Below are positions 1 through 11,610 of a stretch of DNA of 64,000 bases, one piece after another. Origin of the DNA: Pseudorasbora parva (Eukaryota; Chordata; Actinopteri; Cypriniformes; Gobionidae); assembly GCF_024679245.1 (NCBI RefSeq), contig NC_090173.1:49144876-49208875 (forward strand). The letters run 5' to 3'. Position 1 is the stretch's first letter, and each line of letters starts with the position of its first letter. The notes under the pieces were generated by a model. It searched no databases, had not been told where the DNA came from, and worked only from the letters and a program-made list of their open reading frames with translations. The position numbers and the translations under genes are program-made.

Positions 1-360
1 GGACGACTGGAACTGCACCTGAGAGTGTTTACGGGCGTGCATTTGCTCTCTCGCTCTAGTCACGCGCGCGCGCACCCTACCGGGAGAAGAGCCCGTACTG
101 CCCATACAAGGACCTTCCGTTCTGTTCACGTCAAGTCGAGCCATACTCAGAAAAAACTCTCAGAGACTTGTGAGAAACCGGAAGGAGTATTTTTGACACA
201 GAAATACTCCATCAAACGTCCAACATTAGTTTTTGAAACTTTGTCTATGTTTAGGATGGGAATCCAAGTCTTTAACAGTGTAAAAAGCTCAGTATGCATG
301 AAACAGCATTTCACCCCCCCCCCCCCCCCCTTAAATGCAAAGCGTCTGCGGTGTAAAAAG
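1..360. other. Unassigned left edge with poly-C tract
   Basis: I see no gene. The stretch has a CG-rich run (61-75) and a 17-base C tract at 314-330 just before the 2 kb TIR element. Confidence 0.4.
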
Positions 361-2398
361 TGATCCCTAGTGAAAAAAAAGTATACTTTATTGTATTTCA
401 AATATATTCTCTTTTCCGATAGTATATTAGAAATATACTTACAAAAAATGTACCATTTCTAAATATATAAAAAATATATTAGCATCATATTTCACAATAC
501 AACTTTTAACACACTTTAAGATAATTGTTTTTTAGTATATTTTCTAAAAATATATTTTACAAAAATATACTTTAAATGAAAGTTCAGTGTACTTTTGTAA
601 ATTGTACTTATTTAAACATTATTTTAAAATATATTTTTTATATATTTTAAACTTATGCTCAAAATTGTCATTGTTAACAATGCACTAAAAGCATATTTTA
701 AAAATACATAATTAATATCATTAAGCTGTATAAAAAGTTATAAATACTGTTTAAGGTTATTTATTCATGCTTAATTGTTCAAGCTTAAGCATGAATAAAT
801 AAGTGATAATAAATCAGTATAATATAAATAAATTATTATATGGACTAAAAGCCCATTTTTAAATATATGCAGTGTATGCTATAAGCCCTACTTTAGTTGT
901 GATTTAAGTGTAAATATGTTTAATAAGTTTACACTGGCAAAGAAGAATTCAACAGCACAGTTAAAATAAAACGCAAGAAAATATGAGTTAAATAGTTGTT
1001 TCTTATCGGAATTCAAATGTCTCTTCATTGATCTGTGACCAATCAGATTGTGTTGCTCAATGCCTGCAGCCAATCAGAGGCAGAGCTTCTGACGGTACTC
1101 GACTGTATGACGCTCACTCGCAGGAGGTTTGCATCCTTGCAGGTGAAGTACAATGTTGCGTTACATTAATTATTAATAAAACACTGTGAGCGGAAAGTAC
1201 ATTGCTCATTCTTCGGACCAGTTCAATTACGTCACATCACTGCCTGACCTTGATGGTGACGATAAACTGTTTTGGAATAAAATAGCCAAACGTTACGCGA
1301 TCCCGAAAAGCACTGGGAAAAGTCCTTCTGTTTGGAGGTAAGTAAATTAATATGTAATGTCACTAAACAAAAGCTAAACAAACTAAAGTTGAATGAACAT
1401 GCACCTGACCTTATCTCCTATATTCTGTTAACAGATTGCGTTCTTCACGAGTGTTTGCTGTCAACTGTCCCTGTATAAGCGGCCATCAGACGCAAGTGTA
1501 ATGAGCAGCTCACCAGAAAATGGAATATAATGTGTAATTTATATTTATGTATAGAGATGGTCAGTGGAATTAGTTCAATGATAGGTTTTCCAACATCTTC
1601 CAGTGTTAATTTAATGAAAAACATAGTAAGTTAATTTTGTTTAGCTTTGCTGAAACCATATGAAACCATTTATAAAAATCGTTGGGCCTGTTTACTGAAA
1701 TGTCTCTTCATTAGTCATGTGTGTTAGATTTGATTTAATTTATTGTAATGTCCCTGAAAACAAACGCATTCAACATTGGGAAAGTAAGTCAGTAAGTAAT
1801 TCATTAAAATGTAATGTAGCACATTTAAAATACTGTATTGTGACATTATGTAATTCAAAGTATATTGTACAATGTATAGCTAAGTAATAACACATTGTAT
1901 TGTTATTGACTACAAAGTGTATATTTTTAGTCATTTGAATGAGTCAAGGTAAATAAAATATATATTATATTCATAGTATATTGCTTGTGTGTTCTGAATA
2001 TACTGGTAATTAATTTGTAATTTATTAAAACACAAATAAAGTATGCTATAACACAAAGTGTACTTATAATACAAATAAAGTGTACTATAACACGAATAAA
2101 GTATACTTATAATACAAATAAAGCACATTTAATATCACTAAAGCATGTAATTAGTCATTATACTTAAAGTGTACTAAGTATACTTAAAGTTGTTCCAATT
2201 TAGCACACAAAAGTACACTAAATACACTTAAAGTCGTGCTTTAACACAATTTAATTACAACTTAAATATACTTAGTACAAAATTAGTTGTGTCAAAATAG
2301 CACACTTCAAGTTAACTAGTCATTAACACACTTCAAGTATACTGAAAATGAGTCTGGCCGCAAGTATACTTAGTATACTTTTTTTTCACTAGGGATCA
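361..2398. mobile_element. 2 kb TIR element with AT-rich subterminal repeats
   Basis: A perfect 27-bp terminal inverted repeat begins TGATCCCTAGTGA at 361-387 and is mirrored at 2372-2398. If the first and last base belong to the target instead, the flanks give a 3-bp AGT duplication (359-361 / 2398-2400). The interior is very AT-rich with many AAGTATACTT-type palindromic motifs near both ends, which looks like transposase-binding repeats. There is no recognisable transposase, so it is probably non-autonomous. A GC-richer core (about 1020-1510) is described separately. Confidence 0.75.
1180..1501 (+). CDS. Possible two-exon coding fragment inside the TIR element
   Basis: An open frame from 1180 to 1337 ends in a consensus donor (GGAG|GTAAGT). 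A polypyrimidine-AG acceptor ends at 1434. Joining them gives a continuous frame to a TAA at 1499-1501 across a 97-bp intron. The translated exon contains DLDGDDKLFWNKIAKRYAIP. I do not recognise the protein. There is no clear start: the frame is closed by TAA at 1177, and the first Met is not obvious. It may be a captured host-gene fragment, a relic of the element's own protein, or chance. Low confidence. Confidence 0.25.
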
Positions 2399-2418
2399 GT
2401 TGACTTAACTTAAAAAAA

Positions 2419-2996
2419 CAACCCGATCACACATAAATGCGTATAAATAGTACGAGTGTGCAATGTCGTGGAATGTATACGCCAAAACTCATTTTGGCGT
2501 GCATATAATACGCTGTTTTTCGCGGGCATATGATACTCACTTTATGGCGTATATATGACACGCTCTCTTGGGTAGCTTTAGGGTGGTGGGGTGGAGGGTT
2601 CGTATGTATAATACGCCATAAAATGCGTATCATGCACGCGAAAAACAGCGTATCATATGCACGCCAAAATGAGTTTTGGCGTATACATTCCACGACATTG
2701 CACACTCGTACTATTTATACGCATTTTTGTGAGAATAGCCTGTAAAAAAACATGGCTTTAAATTATTACGTAAAAAAATGTCATGCATATCTGAAAAAAT
2801 AAGCTATTTATCATCACTTTTATGAATGTGACGATTTGTCTAAACTGCAGTGACAGGTAGGTTAAGAGGCGGAGTTAAGGGGAGGTCATTGGACAAAATT
2901 ATGCAAATTGGGAAACTCGTCAAATACGTACAATTTAGCAAAAATTTGCCACCGCGTAAAATATGTACAAGTTACTGTGAGATCGGGTTGGAAATA
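2419..2996. mobile_element. Foldback element, family A (long hairpin)
   Basis: Nearly perfect inverted arms of about 89 bp lie at 2436-2524 and 2637-2725 and begin AATGCGTATAAATAGTACGA. The outer ends read ACCCGATCACA near 2421 and TGTGAGATCGGGTT near 2980-2995, which suggests the element extends to about 2996. Related copies are at 5481-5826 and, degraded, at 16857-17223. No coding capacity. Confidence 0.7.
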
Positions 2997-3894
2997 CTGA
3001 TTTGAGAATATCTTACCTGTTTATTATCTAATTCTTCTTGCACAAAACAAACAACATTATTACCGTAGGCCTTCTGTTAACATTGAACGTTTGATTTTAT
3101 ACTACCTACAGTCAATAACTGGCACAAGGTGGTAGTCATTATACAGTGTTGCTACTGAACACAGTCATTATCGGGGAATAACTGACCTCATAATGTTGCA
3201 AGTGACCAATCAAGCATTTCAGAGAGCCGTGCAGCACTATTGTTTATTGTACAAACACTGGGAAGTATTACATTCTCTACAGCCACCTGCTGCACAATAT
3301 AGTGTAATCCTTCAAAAAGAAATCTGAGAAAGGTTAAAATGACAGGATTTAACCTCAACCGAGGGGATTTGTGCGTTTTTTTTATCTCAGGCTTTAGCTG
3401 AAGCACACTGGGAGGACTCATCGCCTCATTTCACGACTGAATCAGCACGCTTGAACAAGGCTGTCAGTTAAAGACCAGCAGTAATATGACCTTGAGCAGC
3501 TCTGCGCATCTAAGCAACATTACACTGTATTTCTATTTAGATGGGGAGATAATAGAAAACACTCTTGCATATATTCATTTCTTGAACACTATGCACTTTT
3601 ACACAGTGCCATGATACTCTTTTGATGTGATCAAAGCCAAAATCTGTGTTTTATTCTCTTGTTTCTCAATTCAAAAGGTTTTTGGAGTCCAGATCTTCTC
3701 ATCCACATGCATTCAGCAAAGACAAGCTGTGGGTGTGGGTCTGCACACTTAACATATCATGTAACATCTCATTCATCTTCTAAATCTGCACATTGTAAGA
3801 GTTATTTCTTTATTTTGAACAATTTCTAATCCATCCTTTTTCCAAACCAATTGTCTGAAGGTGGAGCAGACCATGCACTATTGTTTTGTGGTCT
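2997..3894. other. Unassigned intergenic stretch
   Basis: I see no gene, exon or named repeat. A minus-strand open frame of 77 codons (3188-3421) has no recognisable features. Confidence 0.4.
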
Positions 3895-4512
3895 CTAAGG
3901 TGTACTCATACTGGGCACGGTTGCCTTGAACCGTGCAAGAGCGCGATTGCCCTCCCTTCCCCCGCCGGCCTGCACTCACATTGCACTTAACGCACCGTGC
4001 CAGAGCACACTTATGTCATTCATGATTCCTGATGAAGAATACAGGTAGGAAAGTGCCTTCGCTAATAGAATTTGCACTGCACATATCAGAAGATTATAAC
4101 GGAGTCTGCTGACTTCGATTGAGGAATTTGCAGCGTTACTCAGAAACTACAATTCATGTTCATCAATAAGGTGAGACGAATGACCGGTATAAACCTTATT
4201 ATGCTTGAATTTATTGAAAAGTGTATCCAAGTAGTAATAGTTTAGTTTTTCCTGTAATAATGATGACAGTGGCGCATATGCTGTTCCATGCTCCGGCGTG
4301 GTTAGCGATCGCACTACATAAGTAGCCTACCGGGACCCGAGCCCAACCGAACCACACTCTGGCCCACCTATTCCAAGCGGGTCAGGGCTTGCTAAACAAA
4401 CTGCGCCCGGGCCCGCTACAGAGCACTCACACCAGTCAACCAAACCAGACTTTGGGGGTCAAGCACGCATGGGCACGGTCCAGATTGCCTAGAGGGAGTA
4501 CACCCTAAGAAT
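3895..4512. mobile_element. MITE with imperfect GGTGTACTC-type TIRs
   Basis: The left end (AAGGTGTACTCATACTGGGC) and the reverse complement of the right end (AGGGTGTACTCCCTCTAGGC) match as imperfect terminal repeats, and both continue into a GGCACGGT-type motif. The interior is GC-rich with no open frame. I could not identify a clean target duplication. Confidence 0.55.
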
Positions 4513-5054
4513 GCTTCTGAAAGTCTGTTATGCTCACCAAGACTGCATTTAAAAAAAATGTAAATACAGTAATATTATTACACATTAAAGGGTTAGTTCA
4601 CCCAAAAATGAAATTGATGTCATTAATAACTCACCCTAATGTCGTTCCACACCCATAAGACCTCTGTTCATCATCAGAACACAGTTTAAGATATTTTAGA
4701 TTTAGTCCGAGAGCGTATGCGAGTGTATGCACACTTTACTGTCCATGTCCAGAAAGGGAATAAAAACATCATCAAATTAGTCCATATGTGGCATCAGTAA
4801 GTTCATTAGAATCTTGAAGCATCAAAAGTACATTTTGGTCCAAAAATAACAAAAAACACGACTTTATTCAGCATTGTCTTCGCTTCCGGGTTTGTATTCA
4901 ATCCTCAAATGAAGATTCAAACGGTTATGAATCAGCATATTGATTCATGATTCGGATCGTGTGTCAAACTGCTGAAATCACGTGACAATGGCGATCCGAA
5001 TCATGAATCAATACACTTATGTTTTTATTACCTTTCTGGAAATATGATATAGTA

Positions 5055-6175
5055 CGGAAGCTTATTGCATTCACTTGAGGAAAAAAAAATATACTCTGTT
5101 TTTCTGGAGTAATAACTTAATTATCTCAGAATTATGAGATCATTTTTCATGAATACATTTTTTTTCTGTTTTTCTGAATTAATGAGATCCCTCAAAATCC
5201 TGCCAAGAGCTCTATTTTAGCTGGATTGCATGGAAGTAAACATGTCCCGCCTTTCAAATTTAATCCGGATTTATTTTACTTTGGGTTTGAGACATTGTCT
5301 TTAAGTAATAAAAATTGTATTGTTTTTAGTGCTTCAACTTTGTGCAGACACCTCAAGACAGCAGAAAAGAACATTCTGATCTGCTTGACATTGCTATTGC
5401 ACTGATCCAGTATTTTCAACAATCGCCTGATTGTCTTTTGTGTCACCAGCCAGCCTGAATGCATTTCAGATGCATCATCTTAACACGATCACATAGTAAT
5501 GCGTATCAATAGTACGAGTGTGAAATTGTGTCTAATGTATATCGTCTGGAATATATATTGTGTGGAATGTATACTGAGATAATGCAAGTGCTACACAGTC
5601 TTTCACGTGCATATGATACGCACTTCATGGCGTGCATATGACATGCTCTTGGGTAGGTTGGGGATGGTGGGGTGGGGGGTTCGTACGTATAATACGCCAT
5701 AAAGTGCATATCATAAGCACGTGAAAAACTGTGTACCAAATGCACACCAAAACTCATTTTAGCGTATACATTCCACAAGATTGCACACTTATTTATATTT
5801 ATACGCATTTTCATGAGATCGGGCTTGCAAAGCATACCATATCTGATATGGAGAAACAGGCAAACTCTTGAGGTGTCTGCACAAATTTGACGCACTAAAA
5901 ACAATACCATTTATATTACATAAAGACAGCAGTAATGTTTCAAACCCAAAGTAAAATAAAACTGGATTAAATTTGAAAGGCGGGACATGTTTACATCCAT
6001 GCAATCCAGCTAAAATAGAGCTCTTGGCAGGATTGAGGGATCTCATTAATTCAGAAAAACACAAACATTTTTTTTTTTTTCAAGAAAAAATTATCTCATA
6101 ATTCTGAGATAATTAAGTCATTAATTCAGAAAAACAGTAGATTTTTTTTTCTCAAGTGAATGCAATAAGCTTCCG
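5055..6175. mobile_element. Foldback element C inserted in element B
   Basis: The inverted arms, about 300 bp each (5055-5361 and about 5875-6175), begin CGGAAGCTTATTGC. They are flanked by a TAGTA direct repeat at 5050-5054 and 6176-6180. Removing C and one TAGTA restores the element-B sequence seen at 27365-27390. It carries element A in its centre. Non-coding. Confidence 0.75.
5481..5826. mobile_element. Foldback element, family A, nested in C
   Basis: This is a second copy of the 2419-2996 hairpin family, more diverged. Its ends are CACGATCACATAGTAATGCG and ATACGCATTTTCATGAGATC. It is the innermost of three nested elements. Confidence 0.7.
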
Positions 6176-6397
6176 TAGTATAGTGTGCATACACTTTCAT
6201 AAAATAAAAAAGAAAAGCTCTCAGACTAAATAAAAAAAAATCTGTGTTCTGATGATGAACTGAGCTCTTACGGGTGAGGAACGACATGAGTCATTAATGA
6301 CATCAATTTCATTTTTGGGTGAACTAACCAATAGAGAGACATGTAAATGTGTTCTATGTAAATATAGGATATTTTAAAATGTTATTTATTTCTGTGC

Positions 6398-7230
6398 TCA
6401 AAGTTGAATTTTCAGCGTCATTACTGCAGTGTCACAAGATCCTTCAGAAATTATTCTAAAATGATGATTTGTGCTCAAGAAACATTTATGACAATTATTA
6501 TCAGTGTTGAAAACAATTGTGCTGCTTCATAATTTGCTTGAAACAGTGATACATTACTGGTTTTTTCAAGATTTGAAATTATTTGAAATATAAATATCTC
6601 TTTTGGTGTCTCCTCTGAATTTGCCTCACCGGCATGTCATGCTCAAAACCCGTCTCCGGTGCACTCTTGTGTAATCGACGCACCGTCCTAAATAAACCCG
6701 TCTCTTCCGTGATACCCTGAAATTTTGAATATTCCGATCTAATATGATTTCTGACCTGTAAGGTTGCCAGAATAATAATCAGACACGGTGTGTTAATAGG
6801 CCAGAGGAGAACTGGCACCCCGACTGAGTCTGGTTTCTCCCAAGGTTTATTTTTCTCCATCATGACCTGATGGAGTTTTGGTTCCTTGCCACTGTCGCCT
6901 TTGGCTTGGCTTGCTCAGTTGGGGACACTAAAATTATGATCAAAGTTATTCAACTAATTATACAGATAAAATTTATGAATTAGGTTTTAATTAATTCTAT
7001 AAACTATAATACTGATCTGCCAACATTGTCGCTATATGATAAATTAAAATAAGCTGATAACATCACTGTTTTCCCCAGAACGACTGTACAGCCAAATCTA
7101 ATTTTGTTGCAATATTATCCTGTTTGACACTGTGAAGCTGCTTTGACACAATCGTGATTGTAAAAGTGCTATAAATAAAGTTGATTGATAAATATGTTGT
7201 GACAATTATAAATGTCTTTACTGTCACTTT
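6398..7230. repeat. Older dispersed repeat split by a retroelement tail
   Basis: From memory, the segments around TCAGAAATTATTCTAAAATG (6445-6464) and ATAAATGTCTTTACTGTCAC (7209-7228) belong to one common teleost repeat. They are separated by the insertion at 6598-7187. Confidence 0.4.
6598..7187 (+). mobile_element. Retroelement (SINE/LINE 3' end-like) insertion
   Basis: An 8-bp direct repeat ATAAATAT flanks the insert at 6590-6597 and 7188-7195. The insert ends in AGTGCTATAAATAAAGTTGA, a tail typical of fish non-LTR-derived repeats, and contains the familiar GGAGTTTTGGTTCCTTGCCA block (6871-6890). The variable-length duplication and the simple 3' tail support retroposition. There is no open frame of note. 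Confidence 0.55.
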
Positions 7231-7972
7231 GGTAACACTTTATTTCAATGGTCCACTTTAGACATTGAACTGGAAGTTGCAATTGAGTTCTATTCAGTGC
7301 TGTTACATAATTCCAAGTGAAACAGGATCTGTCCCTCCAGGGCAGCGAGGCGGCATGACCATATATTATAAGATGATTAATTTCCTTTTACTTTCTTAAA
7401 CTGGACATTTAACAGTATTTTACTGTAAAGATTTTACATGAAGTATCCTGATATTACTTTCTTTCTTTTTTTCTTCTTTTTTTTATGGAAGCGTACCGGG
7501 ACAGTACTGTTAACCAATAACTGGTTACAATAATTACAATTATTTTTCACTGCACAAGAAAATAAAAATAACAATGTTCTGACAAAATAAACACAGTATA
7601 CTGAATATGGCAGGTGACTGATAAAGACTTTTCAAATGAGAGATGTTCAGATCTCATCAAGTGTTGTACTTCTCAGTATGCTCCATTATTTTGATGAGTG
7701 CAGGAAAGATGAATGGTGGATGAAAGCTGGACTCATTTCTGATGATGGATGCTTGGAGGAAGTGATGTTAGATTGGCACGGCATGAGTCACGCAGCTCTA
7801 TAGGCGGGAAATTACACCCTGTGGCTGCCACGTTTAAGTGTGCGGATGCACTTCATTGCTGTCCGTTCAATGTATGCATGTGTTCAGAAGTCAAGGTCAC
7901 ACAATGATGGATTGTGTTAATGTGTATGCTATTTAAAGCACTATTCACATGGAAATTCATAATCAAGTCTAC
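7231..7972. other. Unassigned intergenic stretch
   Basis: GGTAACACTTTATTTCAATG at 7241-7260 resembles the terminus of a common fish repeat, but I cannot find its partner. I see no gene. Confidence 0.35.
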
Positions 7973-8104
7973 ATGAGGATTAGGGCTGGGACAACGCGTC
8001 GACGTCATCGATGACGTCGACGCAAAAAATACGTCGACGCAAAATATGTGCGTCGATTCGTCAGATTCAAAATAAAGATGGCGGCGCCGGAGAGTAGTAG
8101 CAAC

Positions 8105-8167
8105 CATAGATGTACATAATAAAGTATATTATGTAATTAAGTATATTATTTATTATGTATATCTATG
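8105..8167. mobile_element. 63-bp palindromic mini-element nested in hAT
   Basis: The insert is almost entirely palindromic, with ends CATAGATGTACATAATAA and TTATTATGTATATCTATG. It is flanked by an exact 8-bp duplication GTAGCAAC at 8097-8104 and 8168-8175. It is the smallest element in the window and consistent with hAT-mediated mobility. Confidence 0.75.
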
Positions 8168-9312
8168 GTAGCAACACGAGTGGCTCCTCAGACTTTCAGA
8201 AGTGCAAGGCTTGCGGGTTGGCCACAGTCTATGGGGTTGGTGGCGCGGTTGCGCACGGAGCATCACAGGCATGCGCGTCTGTGTTAAGAGCGCCTGCTCC
8301 AGGCGCGCACGCGTTTTGTTGTCACGGCTACATAAACAAATTTCTGCACACAGGAAGACAGATGTTTTGGTAATATTTGATGTATTTTAATCACAAAAAC
8401 AAACGTTTGCATCAAGTGAAAGCATCGGACACATTGGCTACGTTACCTACATAATAAGCTGTTTTAAATTTAAAATGTTCAATGTCTAATCGCGCTGATG
8501 TGACCGAGGGTATCCATCCTCTAAGTGAGCAGTTTCATCCCAGGACTATTCCGGTTTTAAACAGAATATTGGCGCCCGTAATGCACTCTACATGTAACTT
8601 TTTTCACTGTCATGCCGCGGATGCGCGTGGCGTTTCTGTTGCGGGTCAGCCACGGGGCTGCGTGGCGTTTTCTCTGCCTTTGCACACTAGAAGCGTGTCT
8701 GACGCGGCGCTGCTGCTGCTATTGATGCGGAGGGAAGCCCTATTCCTAATGTTAAACATAAATAGCCTACTGATACAGCAAAGAAAACGTCGGGAGTAGC
8801 CACATATCTATGGTATTGACGGCAAATACTAGGCTACAGAATATTTCGTTCTGTATTGACAGTTGCAATATTTCAAAATCGATAATTGACGTTTTTTATT
8901 ATTACAATTAGGCCTATATCTGCATTTATGTAAACCTACAGACTTTCAAACATGAAAATGTAATTTAATAATATGTATTCGTGTCAAAATTATATATACA
9001 TCTTTTCCTATTCTATTTTGCCTGGAGACGCTCCCAACACACGTGAAAAATAGGCGCTCTTCTATTTCTAGCATGCACGCGTTCTCCGCGCGTCACAGTC
9101 AGTGTGCAAACTCCAACCTGTTAACATGTGAGCCGAAACAAAACAAAACACGACACGCCACGCAGCCGAGACGCTCACGCTTGCAGTGTGTCCCCAGATT
9201 TGATTAACCAACTTGTTGATATTTAATCGATGGGCATAGCCTGTAGGCTGAGTTGCATACATAGAAAAATCGTATAATATGTTTCTTTGTTGTAGGTTAA
9301 TACTTATTTATT

Positions 9313-9325
9313 TGTGTGTGTGTGT

Positions 9326-9363
<38 letters not shown>
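9313..9363. repeat. GT microsatellite
   Basis: This is a run of GT dinucleotides with one CT interruption, inside the hAT element. Confidence 0.9.
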
Positions 9364-9367
<4 letters not shown>

Positions 9368-9715
9368 TATGTTTTGAAGGTTTTATTGTTGCATTGTATA
9401 GTCTTACTTTGGAATTTTAAGAGCAATAAACATATATTGCAATGTTAAGGAATTCGTTTTTTCATTCAGATAATTAAATCAACATGTATAAATTGCTATT
9501 AGGCAATTAATGGGGAGATAATCGGTAATCGAATCGAATCGTAACCGAATCGGACAGGAAAAATTAATCGTTAGATTAATCGATGCATCGAAAAAATAAT
9601 CGCTAGATTAATCGTTAAAAAAATAATCGTTTATCCCAGCCCTAATGAGGATTCTTCAACAATGAAGTTTCATTTAAGTTTAAACCGTAGCCAATTATAT
9701 GAACATATTTTCATC

Positions 9716-9718
<3 letters not shown>

Positions 9719-9752
<34 letters not shown>
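9719..9752. repeat. TA microsatellite
   Basis: A pure TA run runs into a short ACACAC tract, immediately before a Tc1-like element. Confidence 0.9.
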
Positions 9753-9761
<9 letters not shown>

Positions 9762-9763
<2 letters not shown>

Positions 9764-10754
9764 GGGAGTGCAGAAATATTAGGCAAGTTGTTTAGGCAAG
9801 TTTTTGAGGATTCATTTTATTATTGAACAACAACCATGTTCTCAATGAACACAAAAAACTCATTAATATCAAAGCTGAATATTTTTGGAAGTTTTAGTTT
9901 TAGCTATTTTAGGGGGATATCTGTGTGTGCAGGTGACTATTACTGTGCATAATTATTAGGCAACTTAACAAAAAACAAATTTATACCCATTTCAATTATT
10001 TATTTTTACCAGTGAAACCAATATAACATCTCAACATTCACAAATATACATTTCTGACATTCAAAAACCAAACAAAAACAAATCAGTGACCAATATAGCC
10101 ACCTTTGAGATGAGCTTGACTCCATCCTCAACCCGAAAAGGCCCCACAAGCTCATCTTTGATGATACCAGCCCAAACCAGTACTCCACCTCCACCTTGCT
10201 GGCGTCTGAGTCGGACTGGAGCTCTCTGCCCTTTACCAATCCAGCCACGGGCCCATCCATCTGGCCCATCAAGACTCACTCTCATTTCATCAGTCCATTA
10301 AACCTTAGATAAATCAGTCTTGAGATATTTCTTTGCCCAGTCTTGACGTTTCAGCTTGTGTGTCTTGTTCAGTGGTGGTCGACTTTCTGCCTTTCTTACC
10401 TTGGCCATGTCTCTGAGTATTGCACACCTTGTGCTTTTGGGCACTCCAGTGATGTTGCAGCTCTGAAACTGGTGGCAAGTGGCATCTTGGCAGCTGCACG
10501 CTTGACTTTTCTGAGTTCACGGGCAGTTATTTTGCACCTTGGTTTTTCCACACGCTTCTTGCAACCCTGTTGACTATTTTGAATTAAAACGCTTGATTGT
10601 TCGATAATCACGCTTCAGAAGCTTGGCTATTTTAAGACTGCTGCATCCCTCTGCAATATATCTCACTATTTTTGACTTTTCTGAGCCTGTCAAGTCGTTC
10701 ATTTGACCCATTTTGCCAAAGGAAAGGAAGTTGCCTAATAATTATGCACACCTG
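9762..10754 (-). mobile_element. Tc1-like element, internally deleted
   Basis: The ends match as inverted repeats: CAGGGAGTGCAG followed by ATTAGGCAAG on the left, and the mirror of CAGGTGTGCATAATTATTAG on the right. It encodes the transposase remnant at 10006-10711 on the minus strand. At about 1 kb it is shorter than a full Tc1 element, because the C-terminal half of the transposase is missing. Confidence 0.8.
10006..10711 (-). pseudogene. Tc1-like transposase remnant
   Basis: The minus-strand frame opens at ATG 10711 with MGQMNDLTGSEKSKIVRYIA, a helix-turn-helix-type N terminus. It continues through a basic KKRVEKPRCKITARELRKV block to WTDEMRVSLDGPDGWARGW, where WTDE carries the first catalytic Asp. 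Stops and frameshifts interrupt it, including a TAA just before WTDE. The sequence after LVGPFRVEDGVKL degenerates, and the second Asp and the Glu of the DDE triad are absent. It cannot encode an active enzyme. Confidence 0.8.
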
Positions 10755-10822
10755 ATATAGGGTGTTGATGTCATTAGACCACACCCTTTCTCATTACAGA
10801 GATGCACATCACCTAATATGCT

Positions 10823-10866
10823 TAATTGGTAGTAGGCTTTCCAGCCTACTGGAAAGCCTACTACCA

Positions 10867-10870
<4 letters not shown>
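10823..10870. repeat. Perfect 22-bp hairpin beside TA repeat
   Basis: The arms at 10823-10844 and 10849-10870 (TAATTGGTAGTAGGCTTTCC plus AG, and its mirror) pair perfectly around a 4-base loop CCTA. They abut the TA microsatellite at 10872-10923. Confidence 0.85.

Positions 10871-10871
<1 letters not shown>

Positions 10872-10923
<52 letters not shown>
10872..10923. repeat. TA microsatellite
   Basis: This is a nearly pure run of AT dinucleotides after the hairpin. It continues into an AT-rich stretch. Confidence 0.9.
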
Positions 10924-10926
<3 letters not shown>

Positions 10927-11600
10927 TATTATTTTTAAATTATTATCATTTATTTATTTATTTTCAACGAACTGTGAATGTATTTCACTGGTTATAAATA
11001 AGTAACGTTCTGTGGATGGGGTCTGCACGCATGTAAAAAGGTCAGCCACTGCAGTTATCAATAATGTAAAGAATTCATCTGCCTCAGGCTAAACCTCTAG
11101 TTGAGATCATCGTTTACAGAGAGACAAATAAATGCCAGCTCGGAAAGACGTGTCAGTCCAAAATGAAAGCGGAGCCCTTGAGATCATGCTAGTTATGGAG
11201 CTGTTCCATTCCTTCCTTTCTTTCTTTCATTCTTTGTTCTTGTGAGACAACTGCAAACGAGCAGCCAGATTCTGACTGGAATGGAATGTGATCTGGTACG
11301 GACGCTTTATAGATATAAGCGGTTTGTTGGTTCGACTGTGGTCTGCTCTTTCCTGTCTGATTAGTCACTGCCACCAGTTTCCAAAATTAAAATTTTCTTA
11401 GACCTGTCAATGTCAGAAGTATCACAAAAAAAAATTCAATAATAAAATATTAAATAATAAAATGAAATAAATAATACAATATTTAAATAATATACAAATA
11501 AAATATAATCAAATAAAATAAAAGTATTTAAGTGGAATAAGTTTACGTTTATATGTACTTTATTGAAATATATATATTTTACATTTGCAATGGTATTATG
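10924..11600. other. Unassigned intergenic stretch
   Basis: AT-rich; I see no gene or named element. Confidence 0.4.
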
Positions 11601-11610
11601 GCAAAAGCAC

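Larger units (their letters stand above)
4589..6329. mobile_element. TTAA-flanked element B, host of a three-level nest
   Basis: The ends are AGGGTTAGTTCACCC (4589) and its mirror GGTGAACTAACC (to 6329), with TTAA at 4585-4588. Sequence 4589-5049 plus 6181-6329 matches other copies of the same family at 62201-62660 and 27306-27487, so it is one element interrupted at 5050-5180 by element C. The left part has an internal hairpin around TTCGGATCG and CGATCCGAA (4954-5003). Confidence 0.75.
7981..9644. mobile_element. hAT element with perfect 8-bp target duplication
   Basis: The terminal repeats are TAGGGCTGGGACAA (7981) and TTATCCCAGCCCTA (to 9644). The target duplication ATGAGGAT is exact on both sides (7973-7980 and 9645-9652). 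The subterminal regions are rich in CGTCGACG-type and TTAATCG-type repeats. The interior has no hAT transposase I can recognise, so it is non-autonomous. It contains a 63-bp nested element (8105-8167) and a GT microsatellite. Confidence 0.9.

Noticed and set aside
8482..8799. 105-residue open frame inside the hAT element
   Set aside because: No resemblance to hAT transposase or another family; the GC-rich interior gives chance frames.
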